Shown here in pieces: positions 33,334 to 41,609 of a stretch of DNA of 64,000 bases. The DNA is from Klebsiella aerogenes KCTC 2190 (lineage in GTDB: Bacteria; Pseudomonadota; Gammaproteobacteria; Enterobacterales; Enterobacteriaceae), in assembly GCF_000215745.1 (NCBI RefSeq), contig NC_015663.1, positions 3,658,001 to 3,722,000 of the forward strand, in the 5' to 3' direction. The first letter of the stretch is position 1. Each line of letters opens with the position of its first letter. The notes under the pieces are model-generated. The model searched no databases and was not told where the DNA came from. It was given only the letters and a program-made list of their open reading frames with translations. The translations under genes and the position numbers were made by a program.

Positions 33334-34458
33334 TTACTTTTCGCTTTTGTTATGGCTGGCATTAAGCTCGGCGAGCTCCGCCAGAACCAGATCCGGGTCT
33401 AGCGGCGGTGGCGGCACTTCCTGTACCCAGGCGTCGTAAAGACGCCAGGAGACGGCCAGCAGCACCGGACCGATAAACAGGCCAATCATCCCGAAGGCGA
33501 TCAGGCCGCCGATAACGCCGGAGAGGATCAGAATCATCGGCAGGTCGGCGCCCATGCGAATCAATACCGGGCGAATCACGTTATCCATCGTACCCACCAC
33601 GCAGCTCCACACCAGCAGCACCGTGCCCCAGGTCGTATCGCCGGTCCAGTATAGCCAGATAATTGAAGGGACCAGCACGATAAGCGGCCCCAGCTGTACC
33701 AGACAGGTGAAAATCATCACCACGGTCAACAGCGCGGCGTAAGGCACGCCGCTTATCGCCAGCCCGATACCGCCGAGCACCGCCTGCGCCAGCGCGGTGA
33801 CAACCACGCCCAGCGCTACGGCGCGTACCGCCTGTCCGGCGAGGACCACCGCAGCATCGCCACGCTTTGAGGCCAGACGGGTCGCGAAGTAGCGGAAACC
33901 ATAGGCGACGCGCTCGCCGCGCCAGTAAAGCAGGGCGCTGAACAACAGCATCAGTCCGCAGTAAACCAGAAGTTTACCAATGTGCGCCGCCTGGCCGACA
34001 AACCAGGTGGTGGTGGCGCCAATATAAGGGCGAACCTTAGCCATAATCGCCGCGCCGCCCATCTCCAGCAGGCTATGCCAGGCGGAATAGAGTTTATCGC
34101 CGATCAGCGGAATCGAGTTCAGCCAGGCGAAATCCGGCAGCGTTACCTGGCCGGTGCTGACGATTTTGATCAGCGGGGCGCTATTATCGACCAGGCTATT
34201 CACCAATAAGGCGATAGGAATAACGAACAGTAAAAACAGCAGCAGCGTCATCACCAGCACCGCCAGCGAGCGCTTGCCAAACAGCAGCTTTTGCAGACGC
34301 AGCAGCACCGGCCAGGTGGCGATGACCACGGTACCGGCCCAGGCAAAAGAGAGAATAAATGGTTGCACAACCCACAGGCAGGAAATAATTATCAGGGACA
34401 AAAACAGCACCGACAGCAGAATTTGCGGTATGTCCCGGGGCTGATGTTGGTTAATCAT
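33334..34458 (-). CDS. ydiK: YdiK, AI-2E/PerM-family membrane transporter
   Basis: A 374-aa inner-membrane protein of the UPF0118 (AI-2E transporter superfamily) with about eight TM helices. The N-terminal pair is near residues 12-55. A soluble segment with VRPYIGATTTWFVGQAAHIG follows, and the C-terminal helices include VIGGLIAFGMIGLFIGPVLL. Family members have been proposed to export autoinducer-2 or to be Na+/H+ antiporters; the substrate of YdiK is unknown. It matches E. coli YdiK along its length. Confidence 0.92.
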   Translation of the reverse strand: MINQHQPRDIPQILLSVLFLSLIIISCLWVVQPFILSFAWAGTVVIATWPVLLRLQKLLFGKRSLAVLVMTLLLFLLFVIPIALLVNSLVDNSAPLIKIVSTGQVTLPDFAWLNSIPLIGDKLYSAWHSLLEMGGAAIMAKVRPYIGATTTWFVGQAAHIGKLLVYCGLMLLFSALLYWRGERVAYGFRYFATRLASKRGDAAVVLAGQAVRAVALGVVVTALAQAVLGGIGLAISGVPYAALLTVVMIFTCLVQLGPLIVLVPSIIWLYWTGDTTWGTVLLVWSCVVGTMDNVIRPVLIRMGADLPMILILSGVIGGLIAFGMIGLFIGPVLLAVSWRLYDAWVQEVPPPPLDPDLVLAELAELNASHNKSEK

Positions 34459-34676
34459 AGAGAAAATTTACCTTTCCAGTCGCGTCTCAATGCTGACGCA
34501 GCGTAATTCCATGTACAGATAATAATATCAATAATTTCGCGCGCCTGATTTTGCCCGTAAATCTCGTGGGCGGATATGAAAAAAATGTGATAAAAAGTTG
34601 AGTGTGCCACGCAAACGTTTAATTTGCGCATTATTACATCTTCTAAACACAACATATTCAGGCAGGGTCACGGGTC

Positions 34677-37600
34677 ATGATCCCACAGATTTCTCAAGCG
34701 CCGGGCGTCGTTCAACTGGTGCTGAATTTTTTGCAGGTACTGGAGCAACAAGGTTTCACCGGCGATACCGCCACCAGCTATGCCGACCGGCTCACCATGG
34801 CGACCGATAACAGCGTCTATCAGCTGTTGCCGGACGCCATTCTGTTTCCCCGTTCCACCGCAGACGTCGCTTTACTGGCGCGACTGGCGGCGGAGCCACG
34901 CTTTAAATCGCTGATTTTTACCCCACGCGGCGGTGGTACCGGCACCAATGGTCAAGCGCTGAACGCGGGGATTATCGTCGATATGTCGCGCTATATGAAC
35001 CGTATTATCGAAATCAACCCCGAAGAGGGATGGGTGCGGGTCGAAGCCGGGGTAATCAAAGACCAGCTTAACCAGTTTCTTAAGCCCTACGGCTATTTCT
35101 TTGCCCCTGAACTGTCGACCAGTAACCGCGCGACGCTCGGCGGTATGATCAATACCGATGCCTCCGGACAGGGGTCATTGGTCTACGGTAAAACCTCCGA
35201 TCATGTGCTTGGGGTGCGCTCGGTGCTCATGGGTGGCGATATCCTTGATACCTTACCCATTCCCGCCGCGCTGGCGGAAACGCTGGGGCGCGAGCAGTCA
35301 GCGATTGGCCGCATCTACCGTACCGTCTATCAGCGCTGCAAAGCGCAGCGTCAGCTGATCATCGATAAATTCCCAAAACTGAACCGCTTCCTGACCGGCT
35401 ACGATTTGCGTCACGTGTTCAATGATGAGATGAGCGAGTTCGACCTGACGCGCATTCTGACCGGCTCCGAAGGCACGTTGGCATTTATTACCGAAGCGCG
35501 GCTCGATATTACGCGTCTGCCGAAGGTACGCCGGTTGGTCAACGTCAAATATGACTCTTTTGATTCGGCGCTGCGTAACGCCCCCTTCATGGTTGAAGCA
35601 AAGGCGCTGTCGGTGGAGACCGTCGATTCGAAGGTCCTTAATCTGGCGCGCGAAGATATCGTCTGGCACTCGGTGAGCGAACTGATCGCCGATGTGCCGG
35701 AAAAAGAGATGCTGGGGCTCAATATCGTTGAGTTTGCCGGTGATGATGCTGAATTAATAGATGGCCAGGTAACCACCCTGTGTCAGCGTCTTGATGAGCT
35801 GATGGCGCAGGGCGCCGCCGGGGTGATTGGCTGGCAGGTCTGTCATGAACTCGATGGTGTCGAGCGCATCTATGCCATGCGTAAAAAGGCGGTAGGTCTA
35901 CTGGGCAATGCTAAAGGCGCCGCTAAACCGATTCCTTTTGCAGAAGATACCTGCGTGCCACCGGAGCATCTGGCGGATTACATCACCGAGTTTCGTGCTT
36001 TACTCGACGGACATGGTCTGAGCTACGGCATGTTTGGACACGTCGACGCCGGCGTGCTGCACGTTCGTCCGGCGTTGGACATGTGCGATCCGCAGCAGGA
36101 GGTGCTGATGAAGCAGATCTCCGACGAGGTGGTGGCGTTGACGGCCAAATATGGCGGTCTGCTGTGGGGCGAACACGGTAAAGGTTTCCGCGCCGAGTAC
36201 AGTCCGGCCTTCTTTGGCGAGGAGTTATATAGCGAACTGCGTAAAGTGAAAGCCGCTTTTGATCCGGATAACCGATTGAATCCGGGGAAAATTTGCCCGC
36301 CCGAAGGCGTTGACGCGCCGATGATGAAAGTCGATGCGGTGAAACGCGGCACCTACGATCGCCAAATTCCCATCGCCGTGCGTAGCGCCTGGCGCGGCGC
36401 GATGGAGTGTAACGGCAACGGTCTGTGCTTTAACTTCGATGTAAAAAGCCCGATGTGTCCGTCAATGAAGGTCAGCAATCAGCGCATCCATTCGCCGAAA
36501 GGCCGCGCGACGCTGGTGCGCGAATGGTTACGCCTGCTGGCCGACCGCGGGATAGACCCGAACAAACTGGAGCAAGAACTCCCGGAGAAAGGTGTAAGCC
36601 TGCGCGCCCTGATCGAGCGTACCCGCAACAGCTGGCATGCGCGTAAAGGCGAATATGATTTCTCACATGAAGTGAAAGAGGCCATGTCCGGCTGTCTGGC
36701 CTGTAAGGCCTGTTCAACCCAGTGTCCGATTAAGATTGACGTGCCGGAATTCCGTTCCCGCTTCCTGCAGCTTTATCACAGCCGCTACCTGCGTCCGGTA
36801 CGCGACCATCTGGTTGCGACGGTCGAGTCCTACGCGCCGCTGATGGCCCAGGCGCCAAAAACATTCAACTTCTTTATCAATCAGCCGTGGATGCGCAAGC
36901 TGTCGGAAAAACATATCGGTATGGTCGATCTACCGTTGCTCTCCGTGCCGTCGCTCAAGCAGCAGCTGGCAGGCCATCGTTCCGCCAATACCACGCTTGA
37001 GGATCTGGAGGCGATGAGCGTCGAACAGCGTGCGAAGAAGGTGCTGGTGGTACAGGATCCGTTTACCAGCTATTACGAAGCGCAGGTGGTGGCTGACTTT
37101 GTCCGCCTGATTGAAAAAATTGGCTATCAGCCGGTGCTGTTGCCGTTCTCGCCGAACGGTAAAGCGCAGCATATCAAGGGGTTCCTGACGCGCTTTGCGC
37201 GTACCGCGCAGAAAACCGCTGATTTTCTCAACCGCGTAGCGCGGCTGGATATACCGATGGTTGGCGTCGACCCCGCGCTGGTGCTCTGCTATCGCGATGA
37301 ATATAACCAGACGCTGGGCGAGAAACGCGGCGATTTTCGCGTGATGCTGGCGCATGAGTGGCTGACCCAGGCGATAGCGCCATCGGCCGGCCAGGACAAT
37401 AGCGGCGAACCCTGGTATCTGTTTGGCCACTGTACGGAAGTGACGGCGCTACCGGCCGCGCCCAAACAGTGGGCGGAAATATTTGCCCGTTTTGGGGCGA
37501 AAATGGAGTACATCAGTACGGGTTGCTGCGGTATGGCCGGTACCTATGGTCATGAAGTGAAAAACCATGCCAACTCGCTGGCGATTTACGCGCTTTCCTG

Positions 37601-37733
37601 GCAGCAGGCGATGGCGCGTTTACCGCGCAGCCGCTGTCTGGCTACCGGTTATTCCTGCCGCAGTCAGGTGAAGCGTATCGAAGGCAGCGGAGTGCGTCAC
37701 CCGCTGCAGGCTCTGCTGGAGATTATCGGATGA
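34677..37733 (+). CDS. ydiJ: YdiJ, FAD-linked oxidase with Fe-S and CCG domains (D-2-hydroxyglutarate dehydrogenase-type)
   Basis: A 1018-aa membrane-associated flavoprotein, same length as E. coli YdiJ. An FAD-binding type-4 domain (TPRGGGTGTNGQALNAGIIVD near residues 83-103, GEHGKGFRAEYSP near 500) is followed by a ferredoxin-like domain with CLACKACSTQCP near 680. A C-terminal CCG-type domain (YISTGCCGMAGTYGHE) completes it. The fusion of glycolate-oxidase-like parts supports oxidation of a D-2-hydroxyacid; D-2-hydroxyglutarate activity has been reported for relatives. Overlaps menI by 4 nt. Confidence 0.92.
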   Translation: MIPQISQAPGVVQLVLNFLQVLEQQGFTGDTATSYADRLTMATDNSVYQLLPDAILFPRSTADVALLARLAAEPRFKSLIFTPRGGGTGTNGQALNAGIIVDMSRYMNRIIEINPEEGWVRVEAGVIKDQLNQFLKPYGYFFAPELSTSNRATLGGMINTDASGQGSLVYGKTSDHVLGVRSVLMGGDILDTLPIPAALAETLGREQSAIGRIYRTVYQRCKAQRQLIIDKFPKLNRFLTGYDLRHVFNDEMSEFDLTRILTGSEGTLAFITEARLDITRLPKVRRLVNVKYDSFDSALRNAPFMVEAKALSVETVDSKVLNLAREDIVWHSVSELIADVPEKEMLGLNIVEFAGDDAELIDGQVTTLCQRLDELMAQGAAGVIGWQVCHELDGVERIYAMRKKAVGLLGNAKGAAKPIPFAEDTCVPPEHLADYITEFRALLDGHGLSYGMFGHVDAGVLHVRPALDMCDPQQEVLMKQISDEVVALTAKYGGLLWGEHGKGFRAEYSPAFFGEELYSELRKVKAAFDPDNRLNPGKICPPEGVDAPMMKVDAVKRGTYDRQIPIAVRSAWRGAMECNGNGLCFNFDVKSPMCPSMKVSNQRIHSPKGRATLVREWLRLLADRGIDPNKLEQELPEKGVSLRALIERTRNSWHARKGEYDFSHEVKEAMSGCLACKACSTQCPIKIDVPEFRSRFLQLYHSRYLRPVRDHLVATVESYAPLMAQAPKTFNFFINQPWMRKLSEKHIGMVDLPLLSVPSLKQQLAGHRSANTTLEDLEAMSVEQRAKKVLVVQDPFTSYYEAQVVADFVRLIEKIGYQPVLLPFSPNGKAQHIKGFLTRFARTAQKTADFLNRVARLDIPMVGVDPALVLCYRDEYNQTLGEKRGDFRVMLAHEWLTQAIAPSAGQDNSGEPWYLFGHCTEVTALPAAPKQWAEIFARFGAKMEYISTGCCGMAGTYGHEVKNHANSLAIYALSWQQAMARLPRSRCLATGYSCRSQVKRIEGSGVRHPLQALLEIIG

Positions 37734-38140
37734 TTTGGAAACGTCAGGCTTCGCTAGCGCAGCTTAACGCGATGGGCGAGGGGAACATGGTTGGCCTGCT
37801 GGATATTCACTTTGTGGCCATCAGCGATAACGCCATTGAAGCGACGATGCCGGTGGATCACCGCACACATCAGCCATTTGGCCTGCTCCACGGCGGCGCA
37901 TCGGTGGTTCTTGCTGAAACGCTGGGTTCGGTCGCGGGCTATCTGTGTACCGAAGGGGAACAGAAAGTGGTCGGCCTGGAAGTGAATGCCAACCATATTC
38001 GTTCGGTACGCAGCGGGCGGGTGCGTGGGGTTTGTACCGCGCTACATGTGGGGTCGCGCCATCAGGTGTGGCAAATCGATATCTCCGATGAGCAGGGGCG
38101 TTTGTGCTGCTCATCACGACTGACCACCGCCGTGGTGTAG
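37730..38140 (+). CDS. menI: 1,4-dihydroxy-2-naphthoyl-CoA hydrolase MenI (YdiI)
   Basis: A 136-aa hotdog-fold thioesterase that releases DHNA from its CoA ester in menaquinone synthesis. The family motif HQPFGLLHGGASVVLAETLGS carries the catalytic glutamate and helix. The start ATG overlaps the ydiJ stop (ATGA), so the two are coupled. Length and sequence match E. coli YdiI. Confidence 0.94.
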   Translation: MIWKRQASLAQLNAMGEGNMVGLLDIHFVAISDNAIEATMPVDHRTHQPFGLLHGGASVVLAETLGSVAGYLCTEGEQKVVGLEVNANHIRSVRSGRVRGVCTALHVGSRHQVWQIDISDEQGRLCCSSRLTTAVV

Positions 38141-38158
38141 CGGTCGGCAGAATAATTT

Positions 38159-38182
38159 AAGGGGATGCACTTGCATCCCCTT
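38159..38182. terminator. Bidirectional terminator between menI and the DUF1508 gene
   Basis: Perfect 10-bp stem AAGGGGATGC/GCATCCCCTT with loop ACTT, between two converging stops. Confidence 0.85.
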
Positions 38183-38187
38183 CTTGT

Positions 38188-38376
38188 TTATTGCGTTTCG
38201 TCCTTAATGACCTCGCTGACACCGTTTTTCTGTACCGAGGCGATGCCCTTTTTGGCCGCATCTTTCGATGAGTACATCTCACTGGTGGCGATGGTCTCAT
38301 GGTTGTCCGCCTTCAGCAGAAAATACCACGGCTGTGGGACGCTCTTATCAGACTTTTTCAGTACGTAATACCCCAT
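38188..38376 (-). CDS. DUF1508 (YegP-like) small protein
   Basis: A 62-aa protein with one DUF1508 unit (YFLLKADNHETIATSEMYSS, then KDAAKKGIASVQKNG). E. coli YegP has two such units in about 110 aa, so this is a half-length relative. The fold is a small beta-alpha unit; function is unknown. An AAGGGG ribosome site precedes the ATG. Stands alone between menI and the YeaQ-type gene. Confidence 0.85.
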   Translation of the reverse strand: MGYYVLKKSDKSVPQPWYFLLKADNHETIATSEMYSSKDAAKKGIASVQKNGVSEVIKDETQ

Positions 38377-38544
38377 TCTTCACCCCTTTCGTTATTAACG
38401 AGCACTGAATAATCTGTAGACCAGGGCTAGCGAAACGGCAAGCAATCATCTAATAAATATATATTTGTTAAATCATTCGTTGTAATTATGCTACTATTTT
38501 AATTACGAAATACTTTCACGGTAACAAAGAGGATGGAGTTAACC

Positions 38545-38793
38545 ATGGGTATCATTTCCTGGATCATTTTTGGTCTGATCGCTGGTATTTTGGCTAAGTG
38601 GATTATGCCGGGCAAAGACGGCGGTGGGTTTATTGTCACCGTGATCCTCGGTATTATCGGTGCGGTAGTCGGTGGCTGGATCAGTACGTTATTCGGCTTT
38701 GGCAAGGTTGACGGTTTTAACTTCGGCAGCTTTGTTGTGGCGGTGATTGGCGCAATCGTTGTGCTGTTTATCTACCGTAAAGTGAAGAGTTAA
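38545..38793 (+). CDS. yeaQ: YeaQ/YmgE (GlsB) family small membrane protein
   Basis: An 82-aa transglycosylase-associated-protein family member with three hydrophobic helices and glycine-rich loops. It is nearly identical to E. coli YeaQ (MGIISWIIFGLIAGILAKWI, MPGKDGGGF, SFVVAVIGAIVVLFIYR). Start chosen at MGIISW with GGAGTTAACC upstream. YeaQ-type genes are often stress-induced; the activity is unknown. E. coli yeaQ lies elsewhere, so this may be a paralogue or a moved copy. Confidence 0.88.
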   Translation: MGIISWIIFGLIAGILAKWIMPGKDGGGFIVTVILGIIGAVVGGWISTLFGFGKVDGFNFGSFVVAVIGAIVVLFIYRKVKS

Positions 38794-38824
38794 TACGCCG
38801 AGCGCATATTCACTCTGAAACAGT

Positions 38825-38853
38825 AAACCGCCGTTCACCACGGCGGTTTTTTT
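38825..38853 (+). terminator. Terminator after the YeaQ-type gene
   Basis: Stem AACCGCCG/CGGCGGTT with 7-nt loop and a seven-T tract. Confidence 0.9.
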
Positions 38854-38878
38854 ATGCCCGCGACAGACGCTCGTAAAC

Positions 38879-38907
38879 AAAAAAAAGCCCGCTGGATACC
38901 CGCGGGC
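38879..38907 (-). terminator. Minus-strand terminator of an unassigned transcript
   Basis: Read on the minus strand: GCCCGC, nine-nt loop, GCGGGC, then eight T. No annotated gene lies directly upstream of it on that strand; the nearest candidate is the tiny ORF at 39075-39155. Confidence 0.8.
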
Positions 38908-39074
38908 GAACCCATTTTGGCAAATTTTTTCGGCTGCCTCCTGACAAAGGGCGTAAACTCCGTTTTGCAGGATGGTAAGGCGCAGCCTGACTGCTTCCCG
39001 GCTGGAGAAGCAGCGAGGTAATTTTATGTTTAATTCCGGGGTTACATAAGCTGACAAAAACAGTAGGGGGAGGG
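38908..39074 (-). other. Structured untranslated segment before the 38879 terminator
   Basis: On the minus strand, GGCTGC (38980s) can pair with GCAGCC (38930s), with an inner CCTGC/GCAGG-type pairing, and CTGCTTC pairs with GAAGCAG around 38989-39012. No good ORF is present. The layout suggests an sRNA or a long structured 3' UTR of the tiny ORF upstream. Confidence 0.35.
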
Positions 39075-39155
39075 TTACTCCAGCAACACGCTCATCACCA
39101 GCAGCACTACCATGCACATCGACATAATACTGATATCAATCATCCTGTACGACAC
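39075..39155 (-). CDS. Possible tiny single-helix membrane protein (26 aa)
   Basis: Reads MSYRMIDISIMSMCMVVLLV and then MSVLLE if started at GTG 39155, which has GGGAG 3 nt upstream; starting at ATG 39143 gives 22 aa but has no well-placed ribosome site. The hydrophobic stretch could span the membrane, with Arg4 on the N side. The size and composition recall small toxic or stress-induced membrane peptides of type I systems, but I do not recognise it. A transcript from here would run through a structured region to the terminator at 38879. Confidence 0.35.
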   Translation of the reverse strand: MSYRMIDISIMSMCMVVLLVMSVLLE

Positions 39156-39289
39156 TCGCTCCCGTAAACCATAATCCGACTTTGCATCGGTAAACATTTA
39201 CAAACGACGCGAATTGTACATGAGTAAACGCTGCCTAAACCAACCCTGTTTTTAAGAATTAACCGATCGCATCACAAAATTGAATCGTT

Positions 39290-39889
39290 CTATTCGTCGC
39301 CAGCTGCGCCGATTGGCGCTTTGGCGAAAATCTGTAGCCGGGCTTCGGAATTGTAAAATGGAATCAGCAGAAAAGCTAAACCCGCGCCACCGGTTGCATA
39401 CTGCACTGCCAGATCGGCGCTGTGGGTGATAAATATTTGATGTCCCCCCCAACTACAACCCACGCTCATATCCGGAGTACAGTTTTTCCATTTGCTAAGT
39501 AACTCGCCACTTTTCGTCAGATATAAATACTTCGTGTCCGAACCCGATGGCGGCGTCGCGGATTCGGCTAACAAGGCGAACGTTTGAGTACTTACTACTT
39601 TCCCTTGCTCGTCTAACGATGAAGCCTGCAGCGTGGCGGTGGGGAAATTGAAACGTAATTCAATGGCTGCGGCATTTTTATCACTGACGTAAAAAACCTG
39701 CGTTAAATTATCCGCACCCCAATATTTTCCGCCGCTGGGTTGCAGCGGTTTGATCTTAAATCGATATACGTTCTGCGTGCGTATATCCTGGCGCTGGGAG
39801 TACTCGGCATTGTATTGCGCGCTTTGCGGCGCGTTAACCGAGCAGCCGGTAAGTAACCCCATTAATATTAGTGCTGTAAATTTGCGCAT
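39290..39889 (-). CDS. Putative lipoprotein of unknown function
   Basis: A 199-aa protein with a short signal peptide and lipobox LLTGC (Cys16). The rest is beta-rich (NVYRFKIKPLQPSGGKYWGA, ATLQASSLDEQGKVVSTQTF) and contains two cysteines in NCTPDMSVGCSWGG. A hydrophobic GGAGLAFLLIPFYN near the C-terminus is notable. Start taken at MRKFTALILM because the signal sequence begins there. Divergent from the metallo-beta-lactamase-fold gene. I do not recognise the family. Confidence 0.7.
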   Translation of the reverse strand: MRKFTALILMGLLTGCSVNAPQSAQYNAEYSQRQDIRTQNVYRFKIKPLQPSGGKYWGADNLTQVFYVSDKNAAAIELRFNFPTATLQASSLDEQGKVVSTQTFALLAESATPPSGSDTKYLYLTKSGELLSKWKNCTPDMSVGCSWGGHQIFITHSADLAVQYATGGAGLAFLLIPFYNSEARLQIFAKAPIGAAGDE

Positions 39890-40067
39890 CCTTTTCCCCG
39901 GCGATCGTTCATCTACTGGTGCCGGTTGATTATGCCCGTTATGACAAACGATAAAAAACACAGAACGCTACCAAAGCAGGTAGGTTTTTGCGCTCTGCAC
40001 AATCTGCCACACCGCTAAAATAAGCTGTGCCATGCTTGTTATCGGATGCTGGAATAGAGAGAAAGAG

Positions 40068-40865
40068 ATGACGATTACGCTATGCAAAGCTTGTGGTACC
40101 TCATATGAATTTAGCGAAAACCCTCCGCAACATTGCCCGATATGCGAAGACGAGCGGCAATTTATTCCGGTGGGCGGCCAGCAGTGGATTGCATTAAATA
40201 AGCTCACCGCATCGCACAGCAATAAGTGGCAACAGCATAACAGCGCGCTTTTTAGCATTCGCACTATTCCTGGCTTTGCCATTAATCAGCGGGCATTTCT
40301 GCTGCGTACGCCGCAGGGCAATATTCTATGGGACTGCATCGCCAACCTCGACGAGGCGACAAAAACGCTGGTTTCCGCGCTGGGTGGGCTGAAAGCCATC
40401 GCTATCTCACATCCGCATTACTACAGTTGTATGCAGGATTGGGCGGCGGAGTTCAAGGCGCCAATCTATTTGCATGGGGATGACCGCCAGTGGGTCATGC
40501 GAGACAGCCCGTGGATTACCTTTTGGGAGGGCGATAGCCTGCAACTGACGGCCGATGCCAGTCTGATTCGCCTGGGTGGGCATTTTGCTGGTGGCTGCGT
40601 CCTGCACTGGGCGCAGGGCGACGGCCTCCTATTATCCGGCGATATTGTCCAGGTGGCGCCCGGAGCAAACGCCGTTTCTTTCATGTGGAGCTATCCCAAT
40701 ATGCTACCGCTGCCGGCATCAACGGTCACGGATATCATTCATCGGCTGGCGGACGTGAAATTCAGCCAAATCTACGGCGCGTTTGAGGGGCGGGAGATTC
40801 TGAATAACGCCGGGGAGATCGTCCGTCGCAGCGGGGAAAAGTATGTTGCTTGTTTGACTAAGTAA
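40068..40865 (+). CDS. Metallo-beta-lactamase-fold protein with N-terminal zinc ribbon
   Basis: 265 aa. The N-terminus holds two CxxC pairs (Cys6/9, Cys23/26), a rubredoxin-like ribbon. The rest follows the MBL fold: NILWDCIANLDEAT, then AISHPHYYSCMQDW (His115, His117), a strand with GGHFAGGCVLHW and GLLLSGDIVQV (the usual metal-bridging Asp). The normal HxHxDH motif is altered to HPHYYS, so metal binding may be atypical. Start at MTITLCKACG with GAAAGAG upstream. Substrate unknown. Confidence 0.8.
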   Translation: MTITLCKACGTSYEFSENPPQHCPICEDERQFIPVGGQQWIALNKLTASHSNKWQQHNSALFSIRTIPGFAINQRAFLLRTPQGNILWDCIANLDEATKTLVSALGGLKAIAISHPHYYSCMQDWAAEFKAPIYLHGDDRQWVMRDSPWITFWEGDSLQLTADASLIRLGGHFAGGCVLHWAQGDGLLLSGDIVQVAPGANAVSFMWSYPNMLPLPASTVTDIIHRLADVKFSQIYGAFEGREILNNAGEIVRRSGEKYVACLTK

Positions 40866-41048
40866 ATATAACTCTCTGTTTGCGCATATCGTCTTCATGG
40901 CTGCTTTCTTGCCTTTCTGTACTCATCTTAGGCGTTTTCACCCTGACGAAAAGTGCCATTTCCGGTCTCTATCGCATAAATCGGTATTTTCGATGCATCT
41001 TTTCCATTGCCGCTTCGCCTGCGCTCTTATTCTCAATAACTTATTATT

Positions 41049-41061
41049 TATCAATCTATTA
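41049..41061. promoter_or_regulatory. IHF consensus site upstream of suf
   Basis: TATCAATCTATTA fits WATCAANNNNTTR fully. In E. coli IHF together with OxyR activates suf under oxidative stress, and the position well upstream of the promoter is comparable. Confidence 0.6.
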
Positions 41062-41165
41062 AATATAAGGATTGCTTCCTGATAACCCCTTCACCAGGGT
41101 CTATGCTTATAGAAAAGCGCAGAAACGGGCGAAATGGCCGAATACCCCTGCTCCGGCAGGGTTGA

Positions 41166-41184
41166 AGTGATAATCATTATCACT
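41166..41184. promoter_or_regulatory. Fur-type operator of the suf promoter
   Basis: AGTGATAATCATTATCACT, a near-perfect 19-bp palindrome 45 nt before sufA. It matches the Fur core TGATAATCATTATCA; in E. coli Fur and apo-IscR compete at this place. Confidence 0.88.
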
Positions 41185-41229
41185 AACATGAGGGTATGGC
41201 CCGATGGCGGCACTCGATGAGGTAGAGCG

Positions 41230-41607
41230 ATGGAACTACAAACAAACACCTTTAATCCTGACGATTTCAACTGGCAGGGGCTAACGATGACCCCCGCTGC
41301 GGCGGCCCATATTCGCGATCTGATGCGCAAACAGCCGGACAAACAGGGACTGCGCCTGGGGATTAAAACCAGCGGCTGCGCCGGTTTTGGCTACGTGCTG
41401 GAAATGATTGCCGAGCCGGCGGACGACGATCTGCTGTTTGAACGCGACGGTGCGAAGCTGTTTGCGCCGCTGCAGGCGATGCCGTTCATTGACGGTACCG
41501 AACTGGATTATGTTCGCGAAGGCTTAAATGAAATATTCAAGTTTCATAACCCGAAAGCGCAGCACGAATGCGGCTGCGGCGAAAGCTTCGGGGTTCAGGC
41601 GGAGTAA
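41230..41607 (+). CDS. sufA: A-type Fe-S carrier SufA
   Basis: A 125-aa A-type carrier that receives clusters from the SufBCD scaffold and passes them to apoproteins. The three cluster cysteines are present (TSGCAGFGY and ECGCGESFG at the C-terminus). First gene of the suf operon; the stop is 2 nt before the sufB start. Confidence 0.96.
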   Translation: MELQTNTFNPDDFNWQGLTMTPAAAAHIRDLMRKQPDKQGLRLGIKTSGCAGFGYVLEMIAEPADDDLLFERDGAKLFAPLQAMPFIDGTELDYVREGLNEIFKFHNPKAQHECGCGESFGVQAE

Positions 41608-41609
41608 CT

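Larger units (their letters stand above)
40866..41229. other. Intergenic region upstream of sufA
   Basis: 364 nt without a supported gene. The left part is AT-rich; the right part holds the suf control sites listed separately (IHF-like 41049-41061, Fur/IscR-type 41166-41184). Confidence 0.6.
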
